Of a stretch of 64,000 bases of DNA, positions 1-8,986 are shown one piece after another. Below the pieces are notes generated by a model. That model was given only the letters and a program-made list of their open reading frames with translations, was not told the DNA's origin and did not search any database. How positions within the stretch are numbered: position 1 is the first letter of the stretch; every line of letters starts with the position of its first letter. Source of the stretch: Streptomyces sp. DH5 (GTDB lineage Bacteria; Actinomycetota; Actinomycetes; Streptomycetales; Streptomycetaceae); contig NZ_JAHWGP010000015.1 in the NCBI RefSeq assembly GCF_020873915.1, positions 101,109-165,108 of the forward strand. Reading direction: 5' to 3'. A program made the translations under genes and the position numbers.

Positions 1-1439
1 TCGGCAACCAGGTAACCGACCGGCACCTCCCCGAACTCGGGATGCGGGCGCCCGGCGACGGCCGCGTCCGCCACGGAGGGAAGCCGCCGCAGCACCGCCT
101 CCACCTCGGAGGGGTGGATGTTCACCCCGCCGCGCACGATCAGCTCACTCACCCGTCCGGTGATCACGATGTCGCCGGATTCCCCGATCCGCGCCAGGTC
201 ACCGGTGCGGAACCAGCCGTCGCGCAGCACCGCGGCGGTCTCCTCCGGCCTTTCGTGGTAGCCGGCCATCACCCCGGGCCCGCTCACCCACAACTCGCCC
301 TCCCCGGTGTCCCGTCCGTCCGTGCCGCCTCCGACCCGCACCCGGGTGCCGGACAGCACCCGGCCGCACGAAGCGGCCGTCGTCGTGTCGCCCGGCGCAG
401 CCATCGTCACCGGGCCCGCTTCGGTGCTGCCGTAGTGCTCCAGGTAGGGAGCACGGCAGACGCTCTCGAAGGATTTCCGGAACTCCGGCCCGGCCGAAGC
501 GCCCGCGCTGACGCAACCGCGGAGCGCCGACGTACCGAGACCGCGTCCGCCTCCGCCCCGCCCCTGTTCACCGCGGACCGCGTCGAGCAGTGCCGAGTAG
601 GTCGTCGGCACCCCGCCGAGGAGCGTGAACGGATCGTCGGTGCGGCGCAGTTCACCGAGCACCCCCGCCACCGAGAAGCGGGGCAGGAGCAGGGCGCTCG
701 CCCCGGCCGCCGTCACACCGAGAAGGCAGACCACCTGGCTCAGGGCGTGGTGGAGCGGCAGCGGCCACAGCAGCCGGTCCCGCGGGGACAGCCCGAGGAC
801 GTCGACGAGACCGGAGGCGACCGGTGCGAGACGGTTGCGCTGGGTGGACAGAACGCCCTTGGGAGAGCCCGAGGACCCCGAGGTGTACAGAAGCCAGGCC
901 ACCTCGTCCAGTCCGAGGTCGTCCCGGGCCGGCAGCCCCGGCCCGGCACCCGCCAGTTCCTCGTACCGCACCGCGCCGTCCCCCGCCGCGATCCGGCCCG
1001 ACGGCGTGCCGGGATCCCCGTCCTCCTCACTGCCGTCGGCGACCACCACGGTCAGACCGGGACGGGACGACACCTCCAGCCGACGGGTCGGCCGCGTCTC
1101 GTCGGTGACGAGCACCCGCGCACCGCAGTCGTCCAGGAGACGGGTCAGTTCCGGTCCGGAGACACCGGGATCCAGCGGCACGCCCACCCCGCTCGCCCGG
1201 ACGACGGCGAGCATGCTCTCGACCGCCTCGACGCGGTTGCCGAGCAGGATCGCCACCCGTTCGCCCCGTGCCACGCCGAGTCGCGCCAGGTGACCGGCCA
1301 GTCGCCCGGTCCTGACCTCCAGGTCCCGGTAGGTAACCCTTCTGCGACGGTCCGCGAAGGCCACCTTGCCCCCGAGCCGCCGGGCATGCTCCCGCAGCGA
1401 CACAGGCAGTGGCCTGATGATGTCCATGTCCATACCCAC
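1..1439 (-). CDS. Acyl-CoA synthetase / AMP-dependent ligase, partial
   Basis: Reading the minus strand from about 1439 gives an open frame that continues through the left window edge, so the C-terminus is missing. It shows the adenylate-forming motifs in order: a P-loop-like YTSGSSGSPKG, the YGSTEAG motif, then GWFRTGDLA and GRVSELIVRGG followed by NIHPSEVEAVL near the edge. Such enzymes activate a carboxylic acid with ATP to an acyl-AMP and pass it to CoA or a carrier protein. A GTG at 1439 sits 10 bases after GGGGAGG (1450-1456); ATG 1433 and 1427 are alternatives with poorer spacing. Substrate is not readable. Whether it is a free-standing ligase or the loading domain of a larger synthase depends on sequence left of the window. 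Confidence 0.85.
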   Translation of the reverse strand, partial: MGMDMDIIRPLPVSLREHARRLGGKVAFADRRRRVTYRDLEVRTGRLAGHLARLGVARGERVAILLGNRVEAVESMLAVVRASGVGVPLDPGVSGPELTRLLDDCGARVLVTDETRPTRRLEVSSRPGLTVVVADGSEEDGDPGTPSGRIAAGDGAVRYEELAGAGPGLPARDDLGLDEVAWLLYTSGSSGSPKGVLSTQRNRLAPVASGLVDVLGLSPRDRLLWPLPLHHALSQVVCLLGVTAAGASALLLPRFSVAGVLGELRRTDDPFTLLGGVPTTYSALLDAVRGEQGRGGGGRGLGTSALRGCVSAGASAGPEFRKSFESVCRAPYLEHYGSTEAGPVTMAAPGDTTTAASCGRVLSGTRVRVGGGTDGRDTGEGELWVSGPGVMAGYHERPEETAAVLRDGWFRTGDLARIGESGDIVITGRVSELIVRGGVNIHPSEVEAVLRRLPSVADAAVAGRPHPEFGEVPVGYLVA

Positions 1440-1672
1440 CCGCTCGAATCCTCCCCTGCGAACCCGTCGTTGAGGATGCCGGGAGGGTCCGACGGGTTCC
1501 ACGCCCCCTGCGGTGAGAGCCGGCGGACCGAACGGACAGGCCCGCCCCAGGAGGCCGGGAGCACCGGCAGCGGAACGCTGGATGCCGTCCGGTGAACGGC
1601 CGGCGAAAACCCGTTCCGCGGGGTCACGCCGCGGGACGTACGGCCTTGCCGTCCCCGGCGTGTCTGACGTTT

Positions 1673-1858
1673 TCAGCAGGTCATGCCCGGTCCGGAGCCC
1701 AGCTCCTGGGGCAGGTACTCCCGCTGGATGCCGGTGTGCAGCACGAACAGGATCCCGCACAGGGCCTGCCGGTCCGGCACCCGCGGCCGGCCCACCACCA
1801 GCTCCGGCCCCGGCTCGGACAGCAACGGCTCGATGAGTGACCACGGTTCGTCCGACAC
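1673..1858 (-). pseudogene. IS5-family transposase, N-terminal remnant
   Basis: A 61-codon frame with WSLIEPLL, VGRPRVPDRQALCGIL and EYLPQELG, the usual N-terminal helix-turn-helix segment of IS5-family transposases. It stops after GSGPGMTC and no DDE catalytic part follows, so only a fragment survives. No terminal repeats were recognised. The rest of 1440-2052 shows no convincing gene. Confidence 0.7.
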
Positions 1859-2052
1859 GGGTCCACGGCCGTGACTGACACTTCCCCACGTCCGGACCGA
1901 CGAGCGGACGAGCCGGGGTCAGTTGATCAACAACTTCTGTCAGGACCTCCAAGCCTGCCCCGGCTGACCGGCGCAGGCCGTGCCGCGCGGTCGGCGCGCT
2001 CGCCCCGGTGCCGGTCACACCATGGTGCGGCCCGGCCTACGGACGCTCCTGC

Positions 2053-2553
2053 TCACGGAAGACCGGGCAGCTTCAGCCACTCGTCCCAGGACACGTCCCG
2101 GCCGATGAAGCGCGGCCGCTCGAAGGGCCAGTCCTCGGCGATCCAGTGCGGTACGAACACGTCCAGAGCCCGCTCGAGCCCACCGCCCACCTCCTCGTCC
2201 ACCACCCACCACGAGATCTCGGCGTCGGCCCCCTGCTTCTCCGGAGGGTCGATGTAGACGCACCCGCGCAGGGCTGTACCGTCCGCGGTCTCGATCGTGT
2301 AGTTGAAGGATTCGTGGGCCTCGATCTCCGCCGCGTGCCGCTCCAGATCGGCGAGGTTCGCCTCGTACGTCATCGTGGCGGGCGGCCAGGCCCACGCGGG
2401 GCCGAAGACCGACCACAGCCGCTCCCGCGAACCCGTCACCGCCGGATAGTCCAACGGCGCGTCAGCGCCGCTGATCGGCCGTAGCCGGTGGCCTCCACCG
2501 TCGGGAATCCGGACGTGAAGCGGATGGACGAAGTCAGGGGGCAGCCAGGTCAT
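2053..2553 (-). CDS. GNAT-like N-acetyltransferase family protein
   Basis: A 166-residue frame starting MTWLPPDFVHPL; the frame stays open further upstream but that extension has no family-like sequence. The central part (GCVYIDPPEKQGADAEISW) and C-terminal WPFERPRFIGRD resemble a widespread actinomycete group usually annotated as N-acetyltransferase. The canonical acetyl-CoA loop is not obvious, so catalytic activity is uncertain. It lies next to a decayed DUF2235 gene with no evident operon partner. Confidence 0.6.
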   Translation of the reverse strand: MTWLPPDFVHPLHVRIPDGGGHRLRPISGADAPLDYPAVTGSRERLWSVFGPAWAWPPATMTYEANLADLERHAAEIEAHESFNYTIETADGTALRGCVYIDPPEKQGADAEISWWVVDEEVGGGLERALDVFVPHWIAEDWPFERPRFIGRDVSWDEWLKLPGLP

Positions 2554-2689
2554 GGACGCGAGCCAACCACGCCGCGAGAAGCCCACGCAAAGGAATATGC
2601 GGCCCTGGCACACCGCCGCCGAGCCGACGCGTCATCCGACGCCGTGGCCCTTGTGGGCGTCGGTCACCGCTCCCTCCCCCGGAGGGTGC

Positions 2690-3240
2690 CGGAGGCAGCG
2701 GCGGCAGTCCCGCGGAGAGGCCCGGCAGCGGAACGGGCTCCAGCCGGATCCGGTCCTGCCGGGCCAAGGAGCGTTCCAGTCCCGCCGGCCGGTACGCGGC
2801 GTCCGGCACCGGGATGCCCAAGGGCGTCCCACCGTGCCCCTCACCCCGGTGGAGGCGATCCCCGCCTCCCCGGCGTCCGAGCGGCGGACCAACGTGGCCG
2901 CGGCGCCGTTCGGTTGCGCCGCTGTCGCGCACCGGCCCCGCCGGACTGCGAGTGGTGAGCGCGGCACGGCCGAAGCCGAAGAGGAACAGCTCGTCGTCGG
3001 GCTCGTACGTCTCCACGAGGAACCGATAGGCGTCCGCCACGTCGTGGGACAGTCCCATCCCGAAGGACCCACCGCGCAGCCGCTCCCCCTGACGGGTAGC
3101 GACGCCGCGGTGGTAATGGACGCGTTGCTCCTTCCCGGCAGCGATCCCGGGCGCACGGACGGAGCGACCTCGGCCGCGTTGGTCCTGCTCGGCTGATCCG
3201 CGGAGTTCCCCGTGCCGTCGCGGACAGGCCCCGTACGGGT
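2690..3240 (-). pseudogene. DUF2235 (phospholipase-like alpha/beta hydrolase) pseudogene
   Basis: Reading the minus strand from about 3240, DGTGNSADQPSRTN matches the start of DUF2235 proteins (normally CxDGTWN). After a frame change near 3143 the next frame reads EQRVHYHRG, then DVADAYRFLVETYEP and ELFLFGFGRAALT, the family's lipase-like GFSRGA elbow with Ser replaced by Gly. A later piece reads GIPVPDAAYRP in one frame and GVRGTVG in another, implying a second shift. The nucleophile change plus at least two frameshifts mean no enzyme is made. DUF2235 proteins are related to Tle1-type phospholipases; no secretion-system genes lie nearby. Confidence 0.7.
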
Positions 3241-3374
3241 CGCTCCGTACACGGTCCCGGAAACGCGGGACCTTTCACCGCGGTCGTCGCGGGTACCCGA
3301 CGCCGTGCACACGCACCGGAGGCCGGCCGGGCACACGTGGCCGGCCCCCACGAAGAACGGACCAGGAGGGATCG

Positions 3375-3848
3375 ATGAGCACGGTCAAGGACACGGTCGA
3401 CGTGGAGGTCCCGCTCCGCAGGGCGTACGACCAGTGGACGCAGTTCGAGGACTTCCCCCGCTTCATGGAGGGCGTCGAGGAGGTCAGGCAGCTCGACGCG
3501 CGGCACAACCACTGGGTCACCAGCATCGGTGGGGTGCGGCGCGAGTTCGACACGGAAATCGTTGACCAGCTCGTGGACGACCGGATCACCTGGCGGACCG
3601 TCGACGGCGAGACCCGGCAGCGTGGCTCGGTGAGGTTCGAACCGCTCGACGACACGCACACCCGCGTGGAACTCACCATGGAGGTCGAGCCGACCGGCAT
3701 GGCCGAGAAGGGTGCCGACGCCCTCGGCCTGATCGGCCGACGGGTCAAGGGAGACCTGGGCCGGTTCAAGGACTACGTGGAGGGCGGCGGCACCACCGGC
3801 GGCTGGCGGGGACGCATCCGCCCGGAGGACCCGGGCGCCGCACACTGA
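3375..3848 (+). CDS. SRPBCC-family cyclase/START-like protein
   Basis: A 157-residue protein opening MSTVKDTVDVEVPLRRAYDQW and continuing TQFEDFPRFMEGVEEV, the usual start of the SRPBCC (Bet v1/START-like) fold, a helix-grip domain that binds hydrophobic ligands. Length equals a single domain. A clear ribosome site (AGGAGGG, 6 bases before ATG) fixes the start. The C-terminus is Gly/Arg-rich and probably disordered. This actinomycete subgroup is often called polyketide cyclase/dehydrase, but no polyketide synthase gene is seen here, so the ligand is unknown. Confidence 0.8.
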   Translation: MSTVKDTVDVEVPLRRAYDQWTQFEDFPRFMEGVEEVRQLDARHNHWVTSIGGVRREFDTEIVDQLVDDRITWRTVDGETRQRGSVRFEPLDDTHTRVELTMEVEPTGMAEKGADALGLIGRRVKGDLGRFKDYVEGGGTTGGWRGRIRPEDPGAAH

Positions 3849-3872
3849 CCGCGGCCCGCTTCCGCGGGTCAC

Positions 3873-3919
3873 CACGGACCGGCCGGCTCCACGCGTCAGC
3901 GGGAACCGGCCGGTCCGTG
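3873..3919 (+). terminator. Hairpin terminator after the SRPBCC gene
   Basis: Perfect 14-bp inverted repeat CACGGACCGGCCGG (3873-3886) and its complement (3906-3919) around a 19-base loop, 25 bases after the stop codon. No U-tract, as is common in high-GC actinomycetes. Confidence 0.6.
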
Positions 3920-4103
3920 CCCGGCGAGTGCCGTGGCCCCGCCTCGCGACCGCGGTCCGGCCACCGGGCGACACGGCTCGATTCGGGCAAGGTTTCCAAG
4001 GGTGAATGCGGGGTGCTGGTGCCGTACCCGGACTCGGGTGTGGGCATCCTGCATCCGGTGCGACGCACGTCGTGCCTGGGGCGTGGCGGTGAGGGGGGCC
4101 TGC

Positions 4104-4901
4104 GTGAGGGCTGGGCACAGGGTGGGCGACGCGGGGGCCGGTTCCGCGACCGAGGAGCGCTTCACCGTCGGCGACCGTCCGCTCGAGGTGCCCCGGCATG
4201 TGGCGTGCGTCATGGACGGCAACGGGCGGTGGGCAGTTGAGAGATCACTGCCGCGCACGTCGGGTCATCGGGCGGCGGAGACGGCCGTCATCGACGTCAT
4301 CGAGGCGGCCAGGTCCGTCGGCGTGCGGTGGCTGAGCCTGTACGCCTTCTCCACCGAGAACTGGAACCGCCCGCATGCCGAGGTCGACTATGTGATGCGG
4401 CTGGTGCGCACGGTGGTGCGCAAGCACGCGCCGTTCCTGCACGCGCGGGCGATCCGCTGCCGGTTCCTCGGGGTCGGAGACCCGAGAGTGCCCCCGGAGC
4501 TGGCCCGCGACTTCGCCGACGTGATGACGCTGACCGGCGGCAACCGGGGCATGACGTTGACCGTCGCGTTCGATCACGGCGGGCGCGGGGACATCGTCAC
4601 GGCCGCGCGCTCACTGATCCGCGCGGGGATGACGGCCGAGGCGGTGGACGAGCGGAGCTTCGCGGCGCACCTGCCCTTCCCGGACACCCCGGACGTGGAT
4701 CTGGCCATCCGCACCTCGGGCGAACAACGCATCTCCAACTTCATGCTCTGGCAAGTGGCCTACGCGGAATGGGTCTTCCCGGCCGTGCTGTGGCCCGACT
4801 TCCGCGCACCGCACTTCCTCGAATGCCTGCACACCTACCGGCGACGCGACCGCCGCTTCGGTGGCGTGCTGTCCGAACAGAACGGAGACCCCGCCACGTG
4901 A
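4104..4901 (+). CDS. uppS: cis-prenyl (isoprenyl/undecaprenyl-type) diphosphate synthase
   Basis: Catalyses repeated cis-condensation of isopentenyl diphosphate onto an allylic diphosphate. All family blocks are present: VMDGNGRWA with the catalytic Asp near residue 38, TSGHRAAETAVIDVI, LYAFSTENWNRP, RFLGVGDP, and RTSGEQRISNFMLWQVAYAE with EWVFPAVLWPDF. The block usually written NYGGRxEI is FDHGGRGDIV here, an unusual substitution suggesting a paralogue with its own substrate or chain length rather than the essential cell-wall enzyme. GTG 4104 is chosen because GAGGGGGG lies just upstream; it gives 265 residues, normal for the family. The stop overlaps the next start by four bases (GTGA), so the next gene is probably translated by coupling. 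Confidence 0.85.
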   Translation: MRAGHRVGDAGAGSATEERFTVGDRPLEVPRHVACVMDGNGRWAVERSLPRTSGHRAAETAVIDVIEAARSVGVRWLSLYAFSTENWNRPHAEVDYVMRLVRTVVRKHAPFLHARAIRCRFLGVGDPRVPPELARDFADVMTLTGGNRGMTLTVAFDHGGRGDIVTAARSLIRAGMTAEAVDERSFAAHLPFPDTPDVDLAIRTSGEQRISNFMLWQVAYAEWVFPAVLWPDFRAPHFLECLHTYRRRDRRFGGVLSEQNGDPAT

Positions 4902-6406
4902 CCACCACAGACGGCGAACACCCCGGGGACGCCCCCGGCGCGACCGGGCTTCGGGGCAGTACGTCCCGGTCGACCGCGACCGGCGAGCAGGAGCCGTTGT
5001 TCGGACGCGGCTCGCAGTTCCGGGAGTTCTTCGACGATCCGCGCTGGGCACTGGCCCTGGTCCGGGCCACCGTTCTGGAGGCCGCGCATCCGCAGGTCGG
5101 CGCCGCGCTGATCGAGAACTCCACGTTCGTCGTCCACCCGTGGCGACGGCTGCGCAACACCCTCCGCAGCTTGCACCGCATGTTCGGTGACGACGAGCAG
5201 ACGCGGCTCCGGGAGGCCGCCCGGCTGAACCGCCTCCACACACGGCTCAGCGGAACCGACCTCAAGGGCCGGCCCTACGACGCGATGGACCCGGCCGTGC
5301 GGGCCTGGGTGGTGGCCACCCTGTTCGAGAGCACCGTGAGCATGTGCCGACTGAGCGGACAGCCCCTCGAACAGCACGCCATGGAGCGGCTGTACGGCGA
5401 ATTCCAGGCGTACCTGGCGGTCATGGGCGACGAGGCCGGCCACCTGCCCCCCACCCTCTCCGCGTTCTGGCCCTACTACGACCGAGTGGTGGCCGAGGAG
5501 TTGGAGAACACCGAGGCGATGCGGATCGTCCTCTACAAGCTGTTCGCCCACCTTCCCGCTCCGGCGCTGCTGAGTGGACTGCCCACCGTGTGGGCCACCG
5601 GCAGGGCCGTCGTCGGGCCGCTCATCGGGGCGATCACCGTCGCCTCGCTCCCGGAGCCCTTCCGCCGGCGCGCCGGTCTTCCCGAGATGCCCGGTGCCCG
5701 GACCCTGATGCAGGGGGCCTACACGGCCGCCGGGCTGGCCCGGTTCCTGCCGGACGGCTGGCTCCGGGCCGACGCCGTCCTCGACGTGCTGGCTCTCTCA
5801 CCCGACAGCGACGACCCACGGGCCCGGGCCGTCACCGCCCTGCACGACAGGATGAGGCGCGCCGGGGCCCTGATCCGGCTCATCACCCCGCTGCCTCCCG
5901 AACCGCGGCCGGCCCCCCGAACCAGCACCGAACGCAGCGCCGAGGAGTTCTTCCGCGAGGTGCTCGACCAGACCGGCGACGGATACCTGGACTGGCCGGA
6001 CCTGGCCGCCATGGCGCGCGAACTGTCCACCCGACTCGATCTGGAGGAGCCCGAGGAGACAAGGCTCTACAACGCCTGCGCCGACTGGTGGCGGGAACTG
6101 CAGACCGCGCTGGACACCGACGGGGACGGGCGCGTCAGCGCACGCGAGTACGCCGCCGCCGTTCCCTCCCTGGCGGGCCCGGCGCTGATCAGGGTCGCCG
6201 AGGTCCTCTTCGACGTCACGGACAAGGACGGCAACCAGCACATCGACCCGGACGAGTACCGGACCCTGTTCCGCACCGCGTTTCACCGCGACACCGCCGT
6301 CACCGAAGGTGCCTGCACACGCGGCGCCTTCATCGGGGACTTCCTGTCCTTCATGTCGGGCCGTCGACGGTCGACACCCTACGACCCTCTGCTCACCCAG
6401 GCGTGA
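4898..6406 (+). CDS. MpaB/Lcp-type oxygenase domain (DUF2236) fused to EF-hands
   Basis: A 502-residue fusion. Residues about 40-330 match the DUF2236 fold (now named after the MpaB and latex-clearing-protein catalytic domain): FREFFDDPRWALALVR, ALIENSTFVVHPWRRL, and RLHTRLSGTDLKGRPYDAMD, where His near 114 is in the position of the conserved family histidine. Family members are haem-type oxygenases acting on prenyl chains (mycophenolic acid precursor) or cis-polyisoprene. The C-terminal 150 residues hold three EF-hand loops: DQTGDGYLDWPDL, DTDGDGRVSAREY and DKDGNQHIDPDEY, implying calcium control. No signal peptide is evident. The start GTG overlaps the uppS-like stop, so both are made from one transcript; a shared isoprenoid substrate is an inference. 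Confidence 0.8.
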   Translation: MTTTDGEHPGDAPGATGLRGSTSRSTATGEQEPLFGRGSQFREFFDDPRWALALVRATVLEAAHPQVGAALIENSTFVVHPWRRLRNTLRSLHRMFGDDEQTRLREAARLNRLHTRLSGTDLKGRPYDAMDPAVRAWVVATLFESTVSMCRLSGQPLEQHAMERLYGEFQAYLAVMGDEAGHLPPTLSAFWPYYDRVVAEELENTEAMRIVLYKLFAHLPAPALLSGLPTVWATGRAVVGPLIGAITVASLPEPFRRRAGLPEMPGARTLMQGAYTAAGLARFLPDGWLRADAVLDVLALSPDSDDPRARAVTALHDRMRRAGALIRLITPLPPEPRPAPRTSTERSAEEFFREVLDQTGDGYLDWPDLAAMARELSTRLDLEEPEETRLYNACADWWRELQTALDTDGDGRVSAREYAAAVPSLAGPALIRVAEVLFDVTDKDGNQHIDPDEYRTLFRTAFHRDTAVTEGACTRGAFIGDFLSFMSGRRRSTPYDPLLTQA

Positions 6407-6658
6407 AACCGGCAGGGGGTGAGCGCGGTCCCGCGGTACGGGCGGTCCGCGGGCAGCCGACCGGTTGTCCCGCGGCGCACCCCACGCCCGGCAGTGCGCT
6501 GCCCTGGCCGCCGCCGGCGCGAGCACCGGACATCCTGCCGCGCCCTCGTGGCCCGTGCGCGTTCGTCCGCACCGGCTGTCGTTTTCGTCCAGGACGGCCG
6601 CCGCGGGTGCGGCTCAGGGTGAGACCGGCAGTTCGCGAAGGCACAAGGAGACAGCACC
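6407..6658. other. Intergenic, nothing recognised
   Basis: No convincing gene, repeat or RNA. It presumably holds the promoter of the following reductase gene. Confidence 0.5.
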
Positions 6659-7237
6659 ATGCGCAACCTGGTCTACACCGGATTCATGTCGCTCGACGGT
6701 GTCGTGGACTCGCCCGGCGGTGGGCCGGGGGAGGAGCACCGCAGCGGCGGCTGGGTGTTCAAGGACCTCGAGTTCGTCCCGGAGGCATGGTCGCTCAAGG
6801 GCGAGGAGCTCACCGACACGACGGCGCTGATGTTCGGCCGCCGCAGCTACGAGGCCTTCGCGTCGGTCTGGCCCGGCTCGGAGGACCACGCCGGCTACAA
6901 GGAACTGCCCAAGTACGTGGTGTCGACCACGCTGACCGACGATGCCCTCGTCGACGGGTGGGGACCCACGACGATCCTGCGCTCGGTCGAGGACGTCGCC
7001 GCGCTCAAGGACAGCGAGGGCGGTGCGATCTTCATCCACGGAAGTGCGGAACTGGCCCGGCGGCTGTCGGACGCCGGCCTGATCGACCAGTACAACCTGC
7101 TCGTCTTCCCCGTGCTGCTCGGCGCCGGAAAGAGCCTGTTCGGCCGGGCCGACCGTGACAAGCGGATGCTCACACTGCGGGAGTCGGAGAGCTACTCGAA
7201 CGGCATCACGAAGCTGATCTACGACGTCGAGCGGTGA
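6659..7237 (+). CDS. Dihydrofolate-reductase-family (RibD C-terminal-like) protein
   Basis: A 192-residue single-domain protein with MSLDGVVDSPGG at the N-terminus, LMFGRRSYEAFASVWP, AIFIHGSAELARRL and LLVFPVLLGAGKSLFG, the hallmarks of the DHFR/RibD-C group that binds NADPH. These stand-alone members are common in actinomycetes and mostly have no known substrate; they are not the essential FolA. AAGGAGA before ATG is a good ribosome site. The 3' end overlaps the end of the convergent AraC-type gene by 19 bases. Confidence 0.85.
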   Translation: MRNLVYTGFMSLDGVVDSPGGGPGEEHRSGGWVFKDLEFVPEAWSLKGEELTDTTALMFGRRSYEAFASVWPGSEDHAGYKELPKYVVSTTLTDDALVDGWGPTTILRSVEDVAALKDSEGGAIFIHGSAELARRLSDAGLIDQYNLLVFPVLLGAGKSLFGRADRDKRMLTLRESESYSNGITKLIYDVER

Positions 7238-7866
7238 GCCACACCGAGAGCGATCGCGCCGCCCGTGCCGTCACGCAACTGCCGGGCGGTGCGCCCGGCG
7301 TAGCAGCACAGCGCCCGGGCCAGGTGCGGCTCGTCGAAGTAGCCCAGGCCGGCGGCGACATCGGCGGCCCGGGCGCCGGCAGCCAGCGTCTCCGCCGCAC
7401 GGGCCCGCTCGATCTGCCTGACGCGGCCCTGCGTCAGTCCCGTCGTGGCACGGAAACTCCGCTCGGCCGTGTGCCCCGACACGGCCGGGCCATGACCTCG
7501 CAGCACCTGGGCGACGAGGGGGTCCCGGACCATGAGCCCGGCCCGGACGAGCCGTTCGACCGGCGCTTCGGCGTCGTCGGGGCCGGGCGTCGGTCAGCGC
7601 GCGCCGTCCACCCGAAAGGTCCGCCGTGTGGTGTCGCGGAGCCTGATGCCGCCGTCGACCAACGCCGGCGTGGGTACCGCCCGCAAGGACGTTCCCACGG
7701 CGAACTCGATGCCCGTGAAGGTCGCGCCCTCCGGCACCGGTGCCGTCCCGGCCCGGGTCTCGGGACCGGTGCCCCCCGCGTGGGCTCTGCCGGCCTGCTC
7801 CCAGAACACCAGGCCCAGGCGCCCCCCGCGACGGAGGTCATCGCCGTGACCTGCTCGCTCGTACAT
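7219..7866 (-). pseudogene. AraC-family regulator interrupted by one in-frame TGA
   Basis: From ATG 7866 the frame encodes an N-terminal cupin-like sensing region (MYERAGHGDD through TTRRTFRVDGAR), reaches TGA at 7594-7596, and continues in the same frame through VERLVRAGLMVRDPLVAQVLRGHG into an AraC HTH domain (ERSFRATTGLTQGRVRQIER, then DVAAGLGYFDEPHLARAL). A tryptophan codon TGG mutated to TGA at this place would explain it, since no length change is needed. The intact C-terminal half could start at 7533 (MVRDP) and make a DNA-binding fragment. Converges on the DHFR-family gene. Confidence 0.7.
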
Positions 7867-8031
7867 GTCCACACGGCGTCGACCCACGGTGAGTCGGAGC
7901 GACGCGTCTCGAACGACAGTTCCACGGGAGGCGCGATAACGACTGGTCGCAGGCGCCGCCCACCTGAGCGGGCAACGTGGGAAGCGTCCCGGTCGACGAC
8001 GTCGGTCCGGAGCGAAGCGCGACGAGAAATC

Positions 8032-8817
8032 CTAGGACTCCTCGCGGCGTTGGTGATCCTGCCCGGCGCCCGGTGACGAGGTGCGCAGCCAACCCCGCAC
8101 CCACTCCAGCACTTCCTGACGATCCAGAGCCATGACCCAGGCATCGGCATGCCCGGTGTCGTCACCGTCCGGCAGCGGGCCCACGCCGAGCACCCGTAGG
8201 CCGGCACGCCACGCCGACTCGATCCCCGTGAGGGAGTCCTCGACCGCCAGCGCCGCTTCGGGGAGGACTCCGCACAGACGTGCCGCCGTGGCGTACACAT
8301 CGGGCCACGGCTTGGGCCGTACCATCTCCGGCCGCTCGCCGTCCGCCACCCGCTGCGAAGCGTCCGGCTCCTCCGGCGGCACCGTGGGCACGACGATGTG
8401 GCGGAAGTGCCGGCGCAGGCCGGCGCGGCCGAGGCTCTCCTCCACCACCTCCAGGGGACAGTTGCTGGCCACGGCCAGTGGCAGCCGTCCGGAGAGGAGC
8501 CGCACGAACTCGGAGGCGCCTGGCATCGTGAGTGGGTCCTCCGCCACGAGAGACAGGAAGTGTCCGAGCAGTGCCGCGGTCAGATCCGCGGCCAGTTCCG
8601 GCTTGTTCGTCTCCTCGGCCATCAGGCGGCCGCAGTCGACGTAGTGCACGCCTTTGGCGCGCTCGGCGAATCCCGGCGGAGGCAGCAGCCCGAACTCACG
8701 GAAGGCGCGGCTACGCGCATCCTGCCAATGACGTTCCGTGTCCATCAGCGTGCCGTCGCAGTCGAAGACGACGGCCTCGGGCGACCAGTTCGACAGGGCT
8801 TGGGGAGTCGGCGTCAT
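8032..8817 (-). CDS. HAD-superfamily hydrolase (phosphatase/phosphoglucomutase-like)
   Basis: A 261-residue haloacid dehalogenase-type phosphatase. Motif I is VVFDCDGTLMDTE with the two catalytic aspartates, motif II VASNCPLE, motif III KPWPDVY, and motif IV VEDSLTGIESA; the cap helices between I and II are of the beta-phosphoglucomutase type. Substrate is probably a small phosphorylated metabolite but cannot be named. ATG 8817 is preferred because CAGGAGG lies eight bases upstream, although the frame is open further. The divergent neighbour is the ArpA-like regulator, separated by about 530 bp. Confidence 0.85.
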   Translation of the reverse strand: MTPTPQALSNWSPEAVVFDCDGTLMDTERHWQDARSRAFREFGLLPPPGFAERAKGVHYVDCGRLMAEETNKPELAADLTAALLGHFLSLVAEDPLTMPGASEFVRLLSGRLPLAVASNCPLEVVEESLGRAGLRRHFRHIVVPTVPPEEPDASQRVADGERPEMVRPKPWPDVYATAARLCGVLPEAALAVEDSLTGIESAWRAGLRVLGVGPLPDGDDTGHADAWVMALDRQEVLEWVRGWLRTSSPGAGQDHQRREES

Positions 8818-8986
8818 GGTGGCCTCCTGGTGGGAGAGGGTGCGGTCACGTGCGCCGTGAGGCCGCGGGGGTTGGGGGAGAGGTGGTGTGGCCCCCGATG
8901 ACGGGCCGCAGGGGAGGTCGGCGTTCTTCCGACGTTCCACCGGCCGGGCGGCTCGTATTTCAGGGCATCAGCCGCAAAGAGAAAAC

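Noticed and set aside
42-1595. 517-codon open frame on the plus strand
   Set aside because: Antisense to the acyl-CoA synthetase, whose motifs are clear on the minus strand.
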